Assembly: GCA_964352225.1 (NCBI GenBank)
Contig: CAYGRM010000357.1
Span: forward strand, 1-6,923
Length of the DNA: 6,923 nucleotides
Reading direction: 5' to 3'
DNA from: CAJQQY01 sp964352225
GTDB lineage: Bacteria > Bacteroidota > Bacteroidia > Chitinophagales > Saprospiraceae
Shown: piece after piece, positions 1-6,080 of the stretch
Numbering within the stretch: the stretch's first letter is position 1
Layout of the letters: each line of letters opens with the position of its first letter
Notes under the pieces: model-generated
Seen by the model: only the letters and a program-made list of their open reading frames with translations
What the model was told of the DNA's origin: nothing
The model's database searches: none
Translations under genes and position numbers: made by a program

Positions 1-2
1 CG

Positions 3-299
3 TTATTTACCGAACGAGATGAATTTGCCGTAAAATTTCTTTCGAAAGTTTTCCTTGATTTTGAAATGGATTTTTCTCCGATACCAACGATAAAGGAAAG
101 TGAAGCAAAAAGAATAACTAAACCAATGACAATAATAGGAGCTGATAATGATTTATTATTTCCAGGAGAAAAATTATTGAAACGAGCTAGGTCAATTTTT
201 CCATCTTTAAAAAAAGAATGGTTATTAAAAGATTCTAAACATGTTCAGCGAAAGGTTGATAATCAGAAAATTGAAGAATTAATTTTAAGTTCAATTTGA
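3..299 (+). CDS. Alpha/beta-hydrolase fold protein, C-terminal part (5' end outside window)
   Basis: The frame is open to the left edge, so this is the last 98 residues of a longer protein; the ATG at 66 is internal to the frame and probably not the start. The visible part has the usual end of an alpha/beta hydrolase. A beta strand (KPMTIIGADND) leads into an acidic loop ending LLFPGEK, where one of the two Asp residues would be the catalytic acid. A helix and a strand (EWLLKDSKHVQ) follow, with a His encoded at 240-242 that would be the catalytic base. The nucleophile elbow (GxSxG) lies outside the window, so catalytic competence, substrate and esterase, lipase or peptidase type cannot be judged. 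The TGA stop overlaps the 3' end of the convergent membrane-protein gene by 9 bp. The fold assignment is reasonable; no specific function can be given. Confidence 0.7.
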   Translation, partial: LFTERDEFAVKFLSKVFLDFEMDFSPIPTIKESEAKRITKPMTIIGADNDLLFPGEKLLKRARSIFPSLKKEWLLKDSKHVQRKVDNQKIEELILSSI

Positions 300-1598
300 C
301 AGCTGGCTATTCTTTTTCGCACTTAAAAAATGAATTCCCAAGAGTAAAAAGAAAACATAAAATCCAACTCCAACTGAATTTTCAATGGTGTTTTCTGTAA
401 AAAATGAAGCAAAAATAATTAGATGCAATGTGATAAATAATGCATCTGGTTTTATTTTTTTATAAAAAAGAGGAAAGAAAAAAGCGAGTATAAAAACGGC
501 TAAACCAATCATTCCCATACCTGCGCAAACCGAAATGAATTGATTGTGTGGCATTTTTTTATCCGTAATTTCTGGAAATCTTTGATCGTAAATTTGATGC
601 ACTTCCTTTCGCAAATCACCAGCGCCGACACCTAACCATTTTTCCTTTTGACAAATCTCTAGCCCAACTTTGAAGGAGATTAATCGACTGGCATCTGAAC
701 TTCGCAACGGCAAATCATAATAATATTGTTGCCAATCCCAGATGGTATAATCTACTTTTTGTTTAAACCCTTCGATTGAATTGTATGCAATGGCAGGGAT
801 GCATAACAATACAATTACGGATGCAACGCCTAACAAATATCTTTTTTGCAAAAAAGCAAAACGCAAACTTAAAAGTAGCAAGGAAGCATACAAAACGAGA
901 ATTCCGCTTCGTACCGAAAGCACATGGATAAAGAGAAAAAGAAAACTAGTCATTCCTAAAATCAGCCATTTTTCCCAAGCCCATTTCCAATAAAAATTTC
1001 GAAAATATAAAACGATTCCTCCGACAATTGAAAATGCCATCATTAAACTGTAGCGAATATGATTGACAGGAGTTGGAATAGGTTGACCTTTTCCTAGGTT
1101 GTCGGTAATCACTTCATAGTTTTGCCAATAACCAAAACCTACTAAAATGGCACTTCCAAAAAGTAGAATTAGGAAGAAGTAGAAAATGGATAAATATTCT
1201 TTTTCCTTCAATTGAGGTATACTTACAAAAGCGAATGGCAAAAGAAAGAAAGGTAATTTTATGCGCAATCGCTCCAATAAATATTTCATATCAGCGGAAT
1301 AAATTCCTGTAATTAGAACTAATAAGAAAAAGAGGGTGACTGCTAAATATGCTCTATTGGAAGTGAATTTTTGCCAATTGTTCCGAAGCTGTGAATTAAG
1401 TTGAAGCGGTTTTTTTTTCTCCAAGCCTAATTCAAAAACACTCATCACTAATAAACAAATCATCGCCACCGAAATCACAAATTTCGAATAAATCAATGCC
1501 CATAAATAGGCAAAACAGAAAAATACAACTAAGCCTTTTCTATTTAGGAAAGGATATCGATTAGTTAAGTTGGAAAGATTTTCTTTGAATGAAGACAA
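291..1598 (-). CDS. O-antigen ligase / Wzy-type polymerase family membrane protein
   Basis: A 435-residue, very hydrophobic protein with about ten to twelve predicted membrane helices (roughly residues 23-57, 84-100, 113-127, 136-157, 184-200, 210-270 in several passes, 354-378, 386-425). It shows the signatures of the O-antigen ligase (Wzy_C/WaaL-like) superfamily. These are an Arg after a helix (SVRSG, R230), then a long periplasmic-type loop at about 271-352 containing SDASRL (R305), a GVGAGD turn (323-328) and PHNQF (H351), followed by a G-x-G-x-x-G-rich helix. In characterised ligases, two Arg residues and one His act on the undecaprenyl-pyrophosphate glycan donor at the periplasmic face of the inner membrane. 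The expected role is therefore joining or polymerising surface glycan chains. Ligase and polymerase cannot be told apart here, and no other glycan genes are visible. The best start is TTG at 1598-1596: a stop lies nine codons upstream, the preceding bases are A-rich as in Bacteroidota, and the first internal ATG (codon 46) would remove the first helix. Confidence 0.82.
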   Translation of the reverse strand: MSSFKENLSNLTNRYPFLNRKGLVVFFCFAYLWALIYSKFVISVAMICLLVMSVFELGLEKKKPLQLNSQLRNNWQKFTSNRAYLAVTLFFLLVLITGIYSADMKYLLERLRIKLPFFLLPFAFVSIPQLKEKEYLSIFYFFLILLFGSAILVGFGYWQNYEVITDNLGKGQPIPTPVNHIRYSLMMAFSIVGGIVLYFRNFYWKWAWEKWLILGMTSFLFLFIHVLSVRSGILVLYASLLLLSLRFAFLQKRYLLGVASVIVLLCIPAIAYNSIEGFKQKVDYTIWDWQQYYYDLPLRSSDASRLISFKVGLEICQKEKWLGVGAGDLRKEVHQIYDQRFPEITDKKMPHNQFISVCAGMGMIGLAVFILAFFFPLFYKKIKPDALFITLHLIIFASFFTENTIENSVGVGFYVFFLLLGIHFLSAKKNSQLSN

Positions 1599-1625
1599 AT
1601 TTTTCGTTTTGAGTTTTAAGTACTA

Positions 1626-1643
1626 ACGAAGCTTTTGCTTCGT
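1626..1643. repeat. Hairpin ACGAAGC-TTTT-GCTTCGT
   Basis: A perfect 7-bp inverted repeat with a 4-nt loop lies in the gap between the divergent ligase and TPR genes, 27 bp upstream of the ligase start. There is no T-tract after it on either strand, so it does not look like a standard intrinsic terminator. It could be a structured 5' leader of the ligase mRNA or part of a dispersed repeat. Confidence 0.55.
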
Positions 1644-1663
1644 GAAGACATCACTATTTTGAT

Positions 1664-1681
1664 TTGAAGCAAGAGCTTCAA
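1664..1681. repeat. Hairpin TTGAAGC-AAGA-GCTTCAA
   Basis: A second perfect 7-bp stem with a 4-nt loop, 20 bp after the first. It has the same GAAGC/GCTTC core, which suggests that the two hairpins are related copies or halves of one element. No function can be read from the sequence. Confidence 0.55.
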
Positions 1682-1746
1682 TATACTTTAACGTTTGCTT
1701 GAAACCCTTATTGTACAAGGGTTATAGCTATGTTTTTAAAAGTATA
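1682..1746. repeat. Nested inverted repeat in the divergent intergenic region
   Basis: The outer arms TATACTTT (1682-1689) and AAAGTATA (1739-1746) are perfect 8-bp complements. They enclose an inner hairpin AACCCTT (1703-1709) / AAGGGTT (1717-1723) with a 7-nt loop. The element ends about 34 bp before the -33 box of the TPR-gene promoter, so it should lie outside that transcript. It may be a small palindromic repeat element or a binding region; in this AT-rich sequence the outer arms could be partly chance. Confidence 0.45.
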
Positions 1747-1779
1747 ACGTATTTTTTAGTTATTAAACTCTAAAAATAG

Positions 1780-1810
1780 TTGTAAAACTGAATGATTCGT
1801 TTTATCTTTG
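1780..1810 (+). promoter_or_regulatory. Bacteroidota-type promoter for the TPR gene
   Basis: TTG at 1780-1782 is followed after 20 nt by TATCTTTG at 1803-1810. The latter is an exact match to the TAnnTTTG -7 element read by the Bacteroidota primary sigma factor, and the spacing fits the known -33/-7 arrangement. Transcription would start roughly 5-8 nt further on, leaving a leader of only about 12-15 nt before the ATG at 1831. A second site near 6749-6779 has the same TTG-N20-TATCTTT layout. Confidence 0.7.
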
Positions 1811-1830
1811 ATTTAAGTTAATTTACTGCT

Positions 1831-3012
1831 ATGAAATATACCTTACTTTTTGCAATGCTTTTGAGTGTTTGCGTCTATGTCAATGGACAGATGGCGAATA
1901 CTATTGATATTAAAGAACAATATACATTAGGTATGGAAGCCTTAAATAATTATCAATATCAAAAAGCACTCGACCATTTTTACGAATGTCATCGAGTAAA
2001 AACTCAAAATAAAGACTATTTGCAAAAACTCGCTTTTTGCTACATGAAGTTAGGTGATTATAACGAGGCGAAATTTAGCTATAATTCTTTGTTGAAAAAA
2101 GATTCAACGGATGTAAATGCTTGGAGTAATTTAGGATCGATTTACGAAAAGGAATTAAATTACTCAAAAGCGAGTGAATGTTACCAAGAGTTATTGGCGA
2201 TTGATTCCACTAATAGTTATTATTTTCGACAGAATGCCTTTATGAGTTTGAGGTTAAAAGATCCGATTCGAGCGATTGCATATTTTACTCAAGCGCATGA
2301 ACTAAATGAAAAAGATTTGGTAGTAATTAATGAATTGAGTTCGTTGCTTTTACAAATTAGGCAAGCTCCAACAGCTGAAGCGATCATCAACAAAGGTTTA
2401 AAGTTAGCTCCTGATAATTTGAAATTACTATATACTAAATCTGACATTTTACATTATAAAAAAGATCATAAAAATGTAGTGTCGACTATTTCGCATGCGA
2501 TGTCGCTCAGAGATACTTCGCAATTTTATCAAAAAATGATTGGTGCAGCATATTTGCATTTAGAACAGTTTGATTCGTGTATTTATCATCTCAATGAGAT
2601 AGTGAGAAAAGGGGAAGATTCAGAGTTGACACATTATCAATTAGCCTTAGCCTACAAAGGAATTGGAGATTTGACACAAAGTGAAATTGAATATCAAGCT
2701 GCCATCGAAAAAGGAATTAGTGAAAATGTAGGTGTCTATTTCAAAAACTTAGCGCTTGTTTTTGACGAACAAAATAAATTAAAAGAAGCGATTGCTGCAT
2801 GGAAAAAAGCAGTCGAGTATTCGCCTGACGAACATGTGTATTTATATTTTTTGGCAAAAGATTGTGATAATTATTATCGAGATAAAAAAATTGCCAGACG
2901 ATATTATCGACAATATTATGATACGAAAGATAAACAGTACCGAGAGTATGTGAGATTAAGGATTCAATACTTGAACGGGGTGATTCATCAGAGTAAAACC
3001 CCTGTCCCCTAA
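1831..3012 (+). CDS. Secreted tetratricopeptide-repeat (TPR) protein
   Basis: A 393-residue protein. Residues 1-19 form a signal peptide (positive Lys2, hydrophobic core, likely cleavage VNG|Q), so the mature protein is predicted to be periplasmic. There is no lipobox: Cys14 is preceded by Val. Residues 28-366 form about nine or ten 34-residue TPR units, the clearest at 62-95, 96-129, 130-163, 265-298 and 301-334, with the typical A/G-x-x-Y and P/DS-at-turn pattern. The tail at about 344-381 is rich in Tyr, Arg and Lys (IARRYYRQYY), as in other Bacteroidota TPR proteins. TPRs are protein-binding scaffolds; no partner or enzymatic domain is visible, so no specific role is assigned. The start is well supported by the promoter directly upstream. 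The last residues (KTPVP) and the stop codon are encoded within a C4/G4 hairpin that looks like an inserted palindromic repeat. Confidence 0.88.
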   Translation: MKYTLLFAMLLSVCVYVNGQMANTIDIKEQYTLGMEALNNYQYQKALDHFYECHRVKTQNKDYLQKLAFCYMKLGDYNEAKFSYNSLLKKDSTDVNAWSNLGSIYEKELNYSKASECYQELLAIDSTNSYYFRQNAFMSLRLKDPIRAIAYFTQAHELNEKDLVVINELSSLLLQIRQAPTAEAIINKGLKLAPDNLKLLYTKSDILHYKKDHKNVVSTISHAMSLRDTSQFYQKMIGAAYLHLEQFDSCIYHLNEIVRKGEDSELTHYQLALAYKGIGDLTQSEIEYQAAIEKGISENVGVYFKNLALVFDEQNKLKEAIAAWKKAVEYSPDEHVYLYFLAKDCDNYYRDKKIARRYYRQYYDTKDKQYREYVRLRIQYLNGVIHQSKTPVP

Positions 3013-3018
3013 AGGGGA
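2999..3018. repeat. CCCC/GGGG hairpin overlapping the TPR stop codon
   Basis: TCCCC (3005-3009) pairs with GGGGA (3014-3018) around a TAAA loop, and the stop codon TAA (3010-3012) lies in that loop. A further CCCC at 2999-3002 can pair instead with either GGGG block (3014-3017 or 3051-3054). Such C4/G4 runs stand out in this AT-rich sequence and recall short palindromic repeats scattered through Bacteroidota genomes; that resemblance is from memory, not from a search. The element could protect the mRNA 3' end. There is no T-tract directly after it. Confidence 0.5.
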
Positions 3019-3096
3019 ACGTTAAAATTTGATTTTGGGAAACTTGTGAAGGGGATGAATTTAGGTAGGACTTTATTTTTTTACTAGCAAGAAAAA

Positions 3097-3149
3097 AATC
3101 CGCTTTAATCCGCTTTAATCCGCTCGATCCGCGTCATCCGTGTTCCATC
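3097..3149. repeat. Degenerate ATCCG tandem array
   Basis: Two exact copies of AATCCGCTTT (3097-3106, 3107-3116) are followed by decaying units AATCCGCTCG, ATCCGCGTC, ATCCGTGTTCC and ATC. Every unit begins ATC(CG), with a 9-11 nt period. The array is GC-richer than the flanking A/T tracts and has no reading frame. It lies in the gap between the TPR gene and the repressor gene. Similar ATCCGCG/ATCCGTG strings occur as intergenic repeats in some Bacteroidota, a recollection that a genome search would have to confirm. Confidence 0.7.
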
Positions 3150-3178
3150 GCAGATTATTATTTTAAAAAAATTAAATC

Positions 3179-3192
3179 GAAATATAAATTTC
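3179..3192. promoter_or_regulatory. Possible repressor operator GAAAT-ATAA-ATTTC
   Basis: A perfect 5-bp inverted repeat with a 4-bp spacer, 4 bp before the ATG of the BlaI-type gene. BlaI/MecI dimers bind short palindromes next to their own start, so the position fits autoregulation. The sequence is pure A/T apart from its ends and does not match the TACA/TGTA core of staphylococcal operators, so chance is a real possibility. Confidence 0.25.
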
Positions 3193-3196
3193 AATT

Positions 3197-3556
3197 ATGA
3201 AAAGATTAACGAAAGCAGAAGAAGAAATTATGCAAATCATTTGGCGATTGGAGCGCTGCACGGTGAGTGATATTTTGGATGATTTGGGAGATCCGAAACC
3301 ACCTCATAGTTCCATTTCTTCGATTGTTAGAATTTTGGAAAAAAAGGATTTTTTGGATCATAAAGCCTATGGACGAACCTATGAATATTTTCCAATCATT
3401 GAAAAAGATGACTATAGCAAATTTACCTTGAAAAAAATCGCAAGTGATTATTTTGAAGGTTCGATGGATCAGTTAGTTTCTTTTTTAGTCAAAGAAAACG
3501 ATGTGGATGTGAAAGAACTTGGAGAGCTCTTAGACAAACTTACAGATGAGAAATAA
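3197..3556 (+). CDS. BlaI/MecI-family winged-helix transcriptional repressor
   Basis: At 119 residues it is close to the usual family length of about 120-130. Residues 1-70 form the winged-helix DNA-binding domain. It starts with the family motif LTKAEEEIMQIIW; the recognition helix is at about 37-50 (HSSISSIVRILEKK) and the wing at about 52-66 (FLDHKAYGRTYEYFP). Residues 72-117 form the helical dimerisation tail in which BlaI/MecI proteins are cut during induction. The M56 peptidase gene follows after 42 bp on the same strand, the standard repressor-sensor operon order, so this repressor most likely controls its own operon and is inactivated by the M56 protein or by a downstream protease. 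Nothing here links it to beta-lactam resistance, since the partner lacks a penicillin-binding domain. The start ATG is preceded by an A/T-rich stretch, and translation from it gives a complete domain. Confidence 0.9.
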   Translation: MKRLTKAEEEIMQIIWRLERCTVSDILDDLGDPKPPHSSISSIVRILEKKDFLDHKAYGRTYEYFPIIEKDDYSKFTLKKIASDYFEGSMDQLVSFLVKENDVDVKELGELLDKLTDEK

Positions 3557-3598
3557 CGCTACGAATAATACAATTACATTTCATAAAAAGTAAAAGTT

Positions 3599-5908
3599 AT
3601 GTTTTTATATTTTTTAAAAGTTACGATTTGTTGGCTCGTATTTTATTTAGTCTACTTTAAATTTTTGAGCAAGGAAACTTTTTTCAAAACGAATCGATGG
3701 TATTTATTAGGAACATTATTGTTGGGGGCGGGAATTCCGTTGTTAGAATTTTTACTTGTCTTTCAAGAAGACAATCCTGTGGTGGTTTATTTTCAACCCA
3801 TTAGTGATGGATCTTTTTATGTGCAAACTGCTGTAAATGAAGTAGTTACGAGTAGTCTATTGGATTGGGATAAATTGTTTTTAGGAATTTATCTGCTAGG
3901 TGTCGTGATTTGTAGCAGTCGATTTTTTATTGGTTTGGGAAAAATTTATGCCCTGTATCGTGAGTCAGAAATTATTAAAAAAGAAAATCACACCTTGGTT
4001 TTGACAAATCAGCCACATCTACCATTTTCATTTTTCAGATATATGTTTTGGAGTAAAGACTTGGAGATGAATGATGTCGATGGACAAAAAATCGTTACGC
4101 ATGAGGTAGCGCACGTCAAAGGCTGGCATTCAGTAGATGTCATTTTACTAGAAATTTTTAGCATTATATTTTGGGTAAGCCCTATGGTGTATTTTTATAA
4201 AAAATCATTGAAAACTGTTCATGAATATTTGGCGGATGCCGTAGTTCTGCAGACTACGCCGACTAAAAAGTATGGACATCTTTTACTCAGACAATCGCAG
4301 TCCGGGCTGCAGATTGCGCTGGCAAATCATTTTTTTCATTCACAATTAAAACAAAGAATCGTTATGATGACCAGAAGTAAATCTCGCAAAGAGGCAATCG
4401 TAAAATACCTTTTTGCCCTACCCGTAATTTTATTGTTATTAATTGCTTTTTCGAAGAAGGACGCAATGGCAAATAATGAAAATTTACCGACTGAAAATAT
4501 TGAAATAAATAATTTAAGTGCAATTGTTGATGTTGAAAAATCTCTGCTTGGAGAAGTTGACGACATGCCTCGCTTCCCTGGCTGTGAAGAAATTACCAAA
4601 AAAGACAAACGAGATGGATGTGCTCAAACAAAATTATTAACCTTTATTTATTCCAAGATTAAGTATCCAGCGGAAGCTCGAAAAGCTGGAATTCAAGGAA
4701 AAGTAATTGTTAAATATACAGTACTTGAAGATGGAACTGTTGCTAAAGCCAAAATCATGAGAGACATCGGAGGAGGTTGTGGAGACGCTGCGCTGGCAGT
4801 AATTCAAGCACTTCCAAAAATGATTCCTGGACAAAAAGATGGAAAAGCTGTAGCGGTAGAAATGACCATTCCTGTGAGCTTTAAATTGGAAGGTGATGCC
4901 GGAAAATTGCCTAAGGCTGAAGAGAAAACCTCAGAGGATACCTCAAAAGACATAGTTGTAACAGGCTTTTTTGCTCCCAATCAAAATTCTACTAAGGTAG
5001 TAGGAACTGATAATATCTTTAAAGTGGTAGAAGAAATGCCTCGCTTCCAGAGTGATGATTGTGAGAAGATCCAAGAAGATGAAAAGAGAGAAAAATGTTC
5101 CCAACGAGCCATGTTAGAGTACATTTATAAAAATGTAAAATATCCAAAAGCTGCAAAGGAAGCAGGTATTCAAGGAAAAGCAGTTATCGAATTTGTAGTG
5201 CAAAAGGATGGTTCAATTGCTGATGCAAAAATTCTTCGAAATCCAGGTGGAGGTACAGGAGAGGAAGCTCAGAGAGTAGTGCAATCGATGCCTAATTTCA
5301 TTCCTGGGAAGCAAAAAGGAGAAGCAGTAAATGTGAGATATGTTTTACCTATTTCATTTAAGTTATCCGACCCTGCTTCGGGCGCAAGCATAAAAGGTGA
5401 GAATAATAATATAGAACTTAACAAAGATATGAAGCCACTTTTTATAGTGGATGGAGTGGAATTTGATAAGTCGACTGCTGGAGAATTGAAACCAGATGAT
5501 ATAGCAACAATCAATGTTTTGAAAGGAGGAAAGGCGACGGAGAAATATGGTGAAAAAGGAAAAGATGGAGTAGTTGAGATTACATTGAAAAGCGGAGATT
5601 CCAAAAAATTAAATGAAAGAATTCATCCAATAGAAAAGAAAACGGCTTTAGAAGAAGTAGGATTGACTTATGTGAAAATTTCACCCAATCCAACCAGCGG
5701 AAATATTAATATTGAATATGGCAGTCAAGGCAAACCAATGACAATTTCGATTTTTGATATTAATGGAAAAAGAGTTTATGAAAACAAAGTAGCTGGAGGA
5801 AAAGGTTCGGTGCAAAATATTGATTTGTCAAAACAGGCAAAGGGAATTTTCTTCGTGGCTTTCCAACAAGACGGAAAAACTTATAGAGAAAAAGTTATTT
5901 TACAATAG
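3599..5908 (+). CDS. M56 (BlaR1-type) metallopeptidase fused to two TonB domains, a plug-like segment and a T9SS sorting domain
   Basis: A 769-residue modular protein. Residues 1-285 are the BlaR1-like integral-membrane part. It has helices at about 2-21, 34-55 and 91-113, then a cytoplasmic protease region with the zinc motif HEVAH (168-172) and the third ligand in HEYLAD (E209), and a last helix at about 268-284. The rest should be periplasmic. Residues about 316-430 and 476-589 are two copies of a TonB C-terminal unit. Each begins MPRF, has two Cys exactly 12 apart (C329/C341, C488/C500) and contains YP-x-A-x-x-AGIQGK. Residues about 612-664 resemble the end of a TonB-receptor plug (PLFIVDGVEF...PDDIATINVLKG...YG...GVVEITLK) without any barrel. 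Residues about 691-769 are a type A T9SS C-terminal domain (ISPNPTSG, DINGKRVYE, KGIFFVAF, REKVILQ). No penicillin-binding sensor is present. All zinc residues are intact, so an active protease regulating the upstream BlaI-type repressor is likely; the signal sensed is unknown. Confidence 0.9.
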   Translation: MFLYFLKVTICWLVFYLVYFKFLSKETFFKTNRWYLLGTLLLGAGIPLLEFLLVFQEDNPVVVYFQPISDGSFYVQTAVNEVVTSSLLDWDKLFLGIYLLGVVICSSRFFIGLGKIYALYRESEIIKKENHTLVLTNQPHLPFSFFRYMFWSKDLEMNDVDGQKIVTHEVAHVKGWHSVDVILLEIFSIIFWVSPMVYFYKKSLKTVHEYLADAVVLQTTPTKKYGHLLLRQSQSGLQIALANHFFHSQLKQRIVMMTRSKSRKEAIVKYLFALPVILLLLIAFSKKDAMANNENLPTENIEINNLSAIVDVEKSLLGEVDDMPRFPGCEEITKKDKRDGCAQTKLLTFIYSKIKYPAEARKAGIQGKVIVKYTVLEDGTVAKAKIMRDIGGGCGDAALAVIQALPKMIPGQKDGKAVAVEMTIPVSFKLEGDAGKLPKAEEKTSEDTSKDIVVTGFFAPNQNSTKVVGTDNIFKVVEEMPRFQSDDCEKIQEDEKREKCSQRAMLEYIYKNVKYPKAAKEAGIQGKAVIEFVVQKDGSIADAKILRNPGGGTGEEAQRVVQSMPNFIPGKQKGEAVNVRYVLPISFKLSDPASGASIKGENNNIELNKDMKPLFIVDGVEFDKSTAGELKPDDIATINVLKGGKATEKYGEKGKDGVVEITLKSGDSKKLNERIHPIEKKTALEEVGLTYVKISPNPTSGNINIEYGSQGKPMTISIFDINGKRVYENKVAGGKGSVQNIDLSKQAKGIFFVAFQQDGKTYREKVILQ

Positions 5909-5935
5909 TATCTTTTTATTTGATTAGTTAATTTT

Positions 5936-5969
5936 AAAGCCTGTCCCGATGATTCGAGACAGGCTTTTT
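5936..5969 (+). terminator. Rho-independent terminator of the repressor/M56 operon
   Basis: A perfect 10-bp stem, AAAGCCTGTC (5936-5945) with GACAGGCTTT (5958-5967), extends inward by three more pairs after one mismatch. The T-run ends at 5969. It lies 27 bp after the M56 stop codon. The stem is also preceded by AATTTTA, so weak activity for the convergent nitroreductase transcript is possible. Confidence 0.88.
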
Positions 5970-5974
5970 ATGAT

Positions 5975-6078
5975 ACGTGGTGGTCTGCTTTAGCTGACCT
6001 GAAAAGAGCGAAGCGATTTTTTCAAAGTACCTTATAATTACTGTACTTTTTTAGGTCAGCTAAAGCAGACCACCACGT
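5975..6078. repeat. 104-bp element with perfect 26-bp inverted terminal arms
   Basis: The left arm 5975-6000 (begins ACGTGGTGGTC, ends GCTGACCT) is the exact reverse complement of the right arm 6053-6078. Pairing continues inward with a G-T wobble and four A-T pairs, for about 31 bp in total. The 52-nt centre contains a smaller hairpin, AAAGTAC (6024-6030) / GTACTTT (6043-6049). It has no coding capacity and no transposase. The element starts 5 nt after the terminator T-run and ends 2 nt before the stop codon of the convergent nitroreductase gene. It looks like a MITE-like or palindromic intergenic repeat; a long transcript-end structure for the minus-strand gene is the alternative. Confidence 0.8.
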
Positions 6079-6080
6079 GT

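Noticed and set aside
781..993. Plus-strand open frame of 70 codons within the ligase gene
   Set aside because: It is antisense to a region coding for membrane helices and its translation resembles no protein family.
1626..1643. Intrinsic terminator
   Set aside because: The stem is not followed by a T-tract on either strand and lies upstream of both divergent genes, not at a gene end.
1831..1890. Lipoprotein signal on the TPR protein
   Set aside because: The only Cys near the end of the signal peptide (Cys14) is preceded by Val and sits inside the hydrophobic core, so there is no lipobox.
3097..3149. CRISPR array
   Set aside because: Units are only 9-11 nt, directly abutting, progressively degenerate and without spacers; no cas genes are present.
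4336..5604. Three minus-strand open frames (4336-4608, 4637-4834, 5269-5604) inside the M56 gene
   Set aside because: They lie antisense to clearly conserved TonB and plug domains, have low-complexity Ser/Phe-rich translations and show no recognisable motif.
3197..5908. Beta-lactam resistance regulator pair (blaI-blaR1 or mecI-mecR1)
   Set aside because: The gene order fits, but the M56 protein lacks a penicillin-binding sensor domain and no resistance gene is adjacent, so the specific names are not justified.
5975..6078. Complete insertion sequence
   Set aside because: The element is 104 bp with no transposase frame and no clear target-site duplication at its edges.
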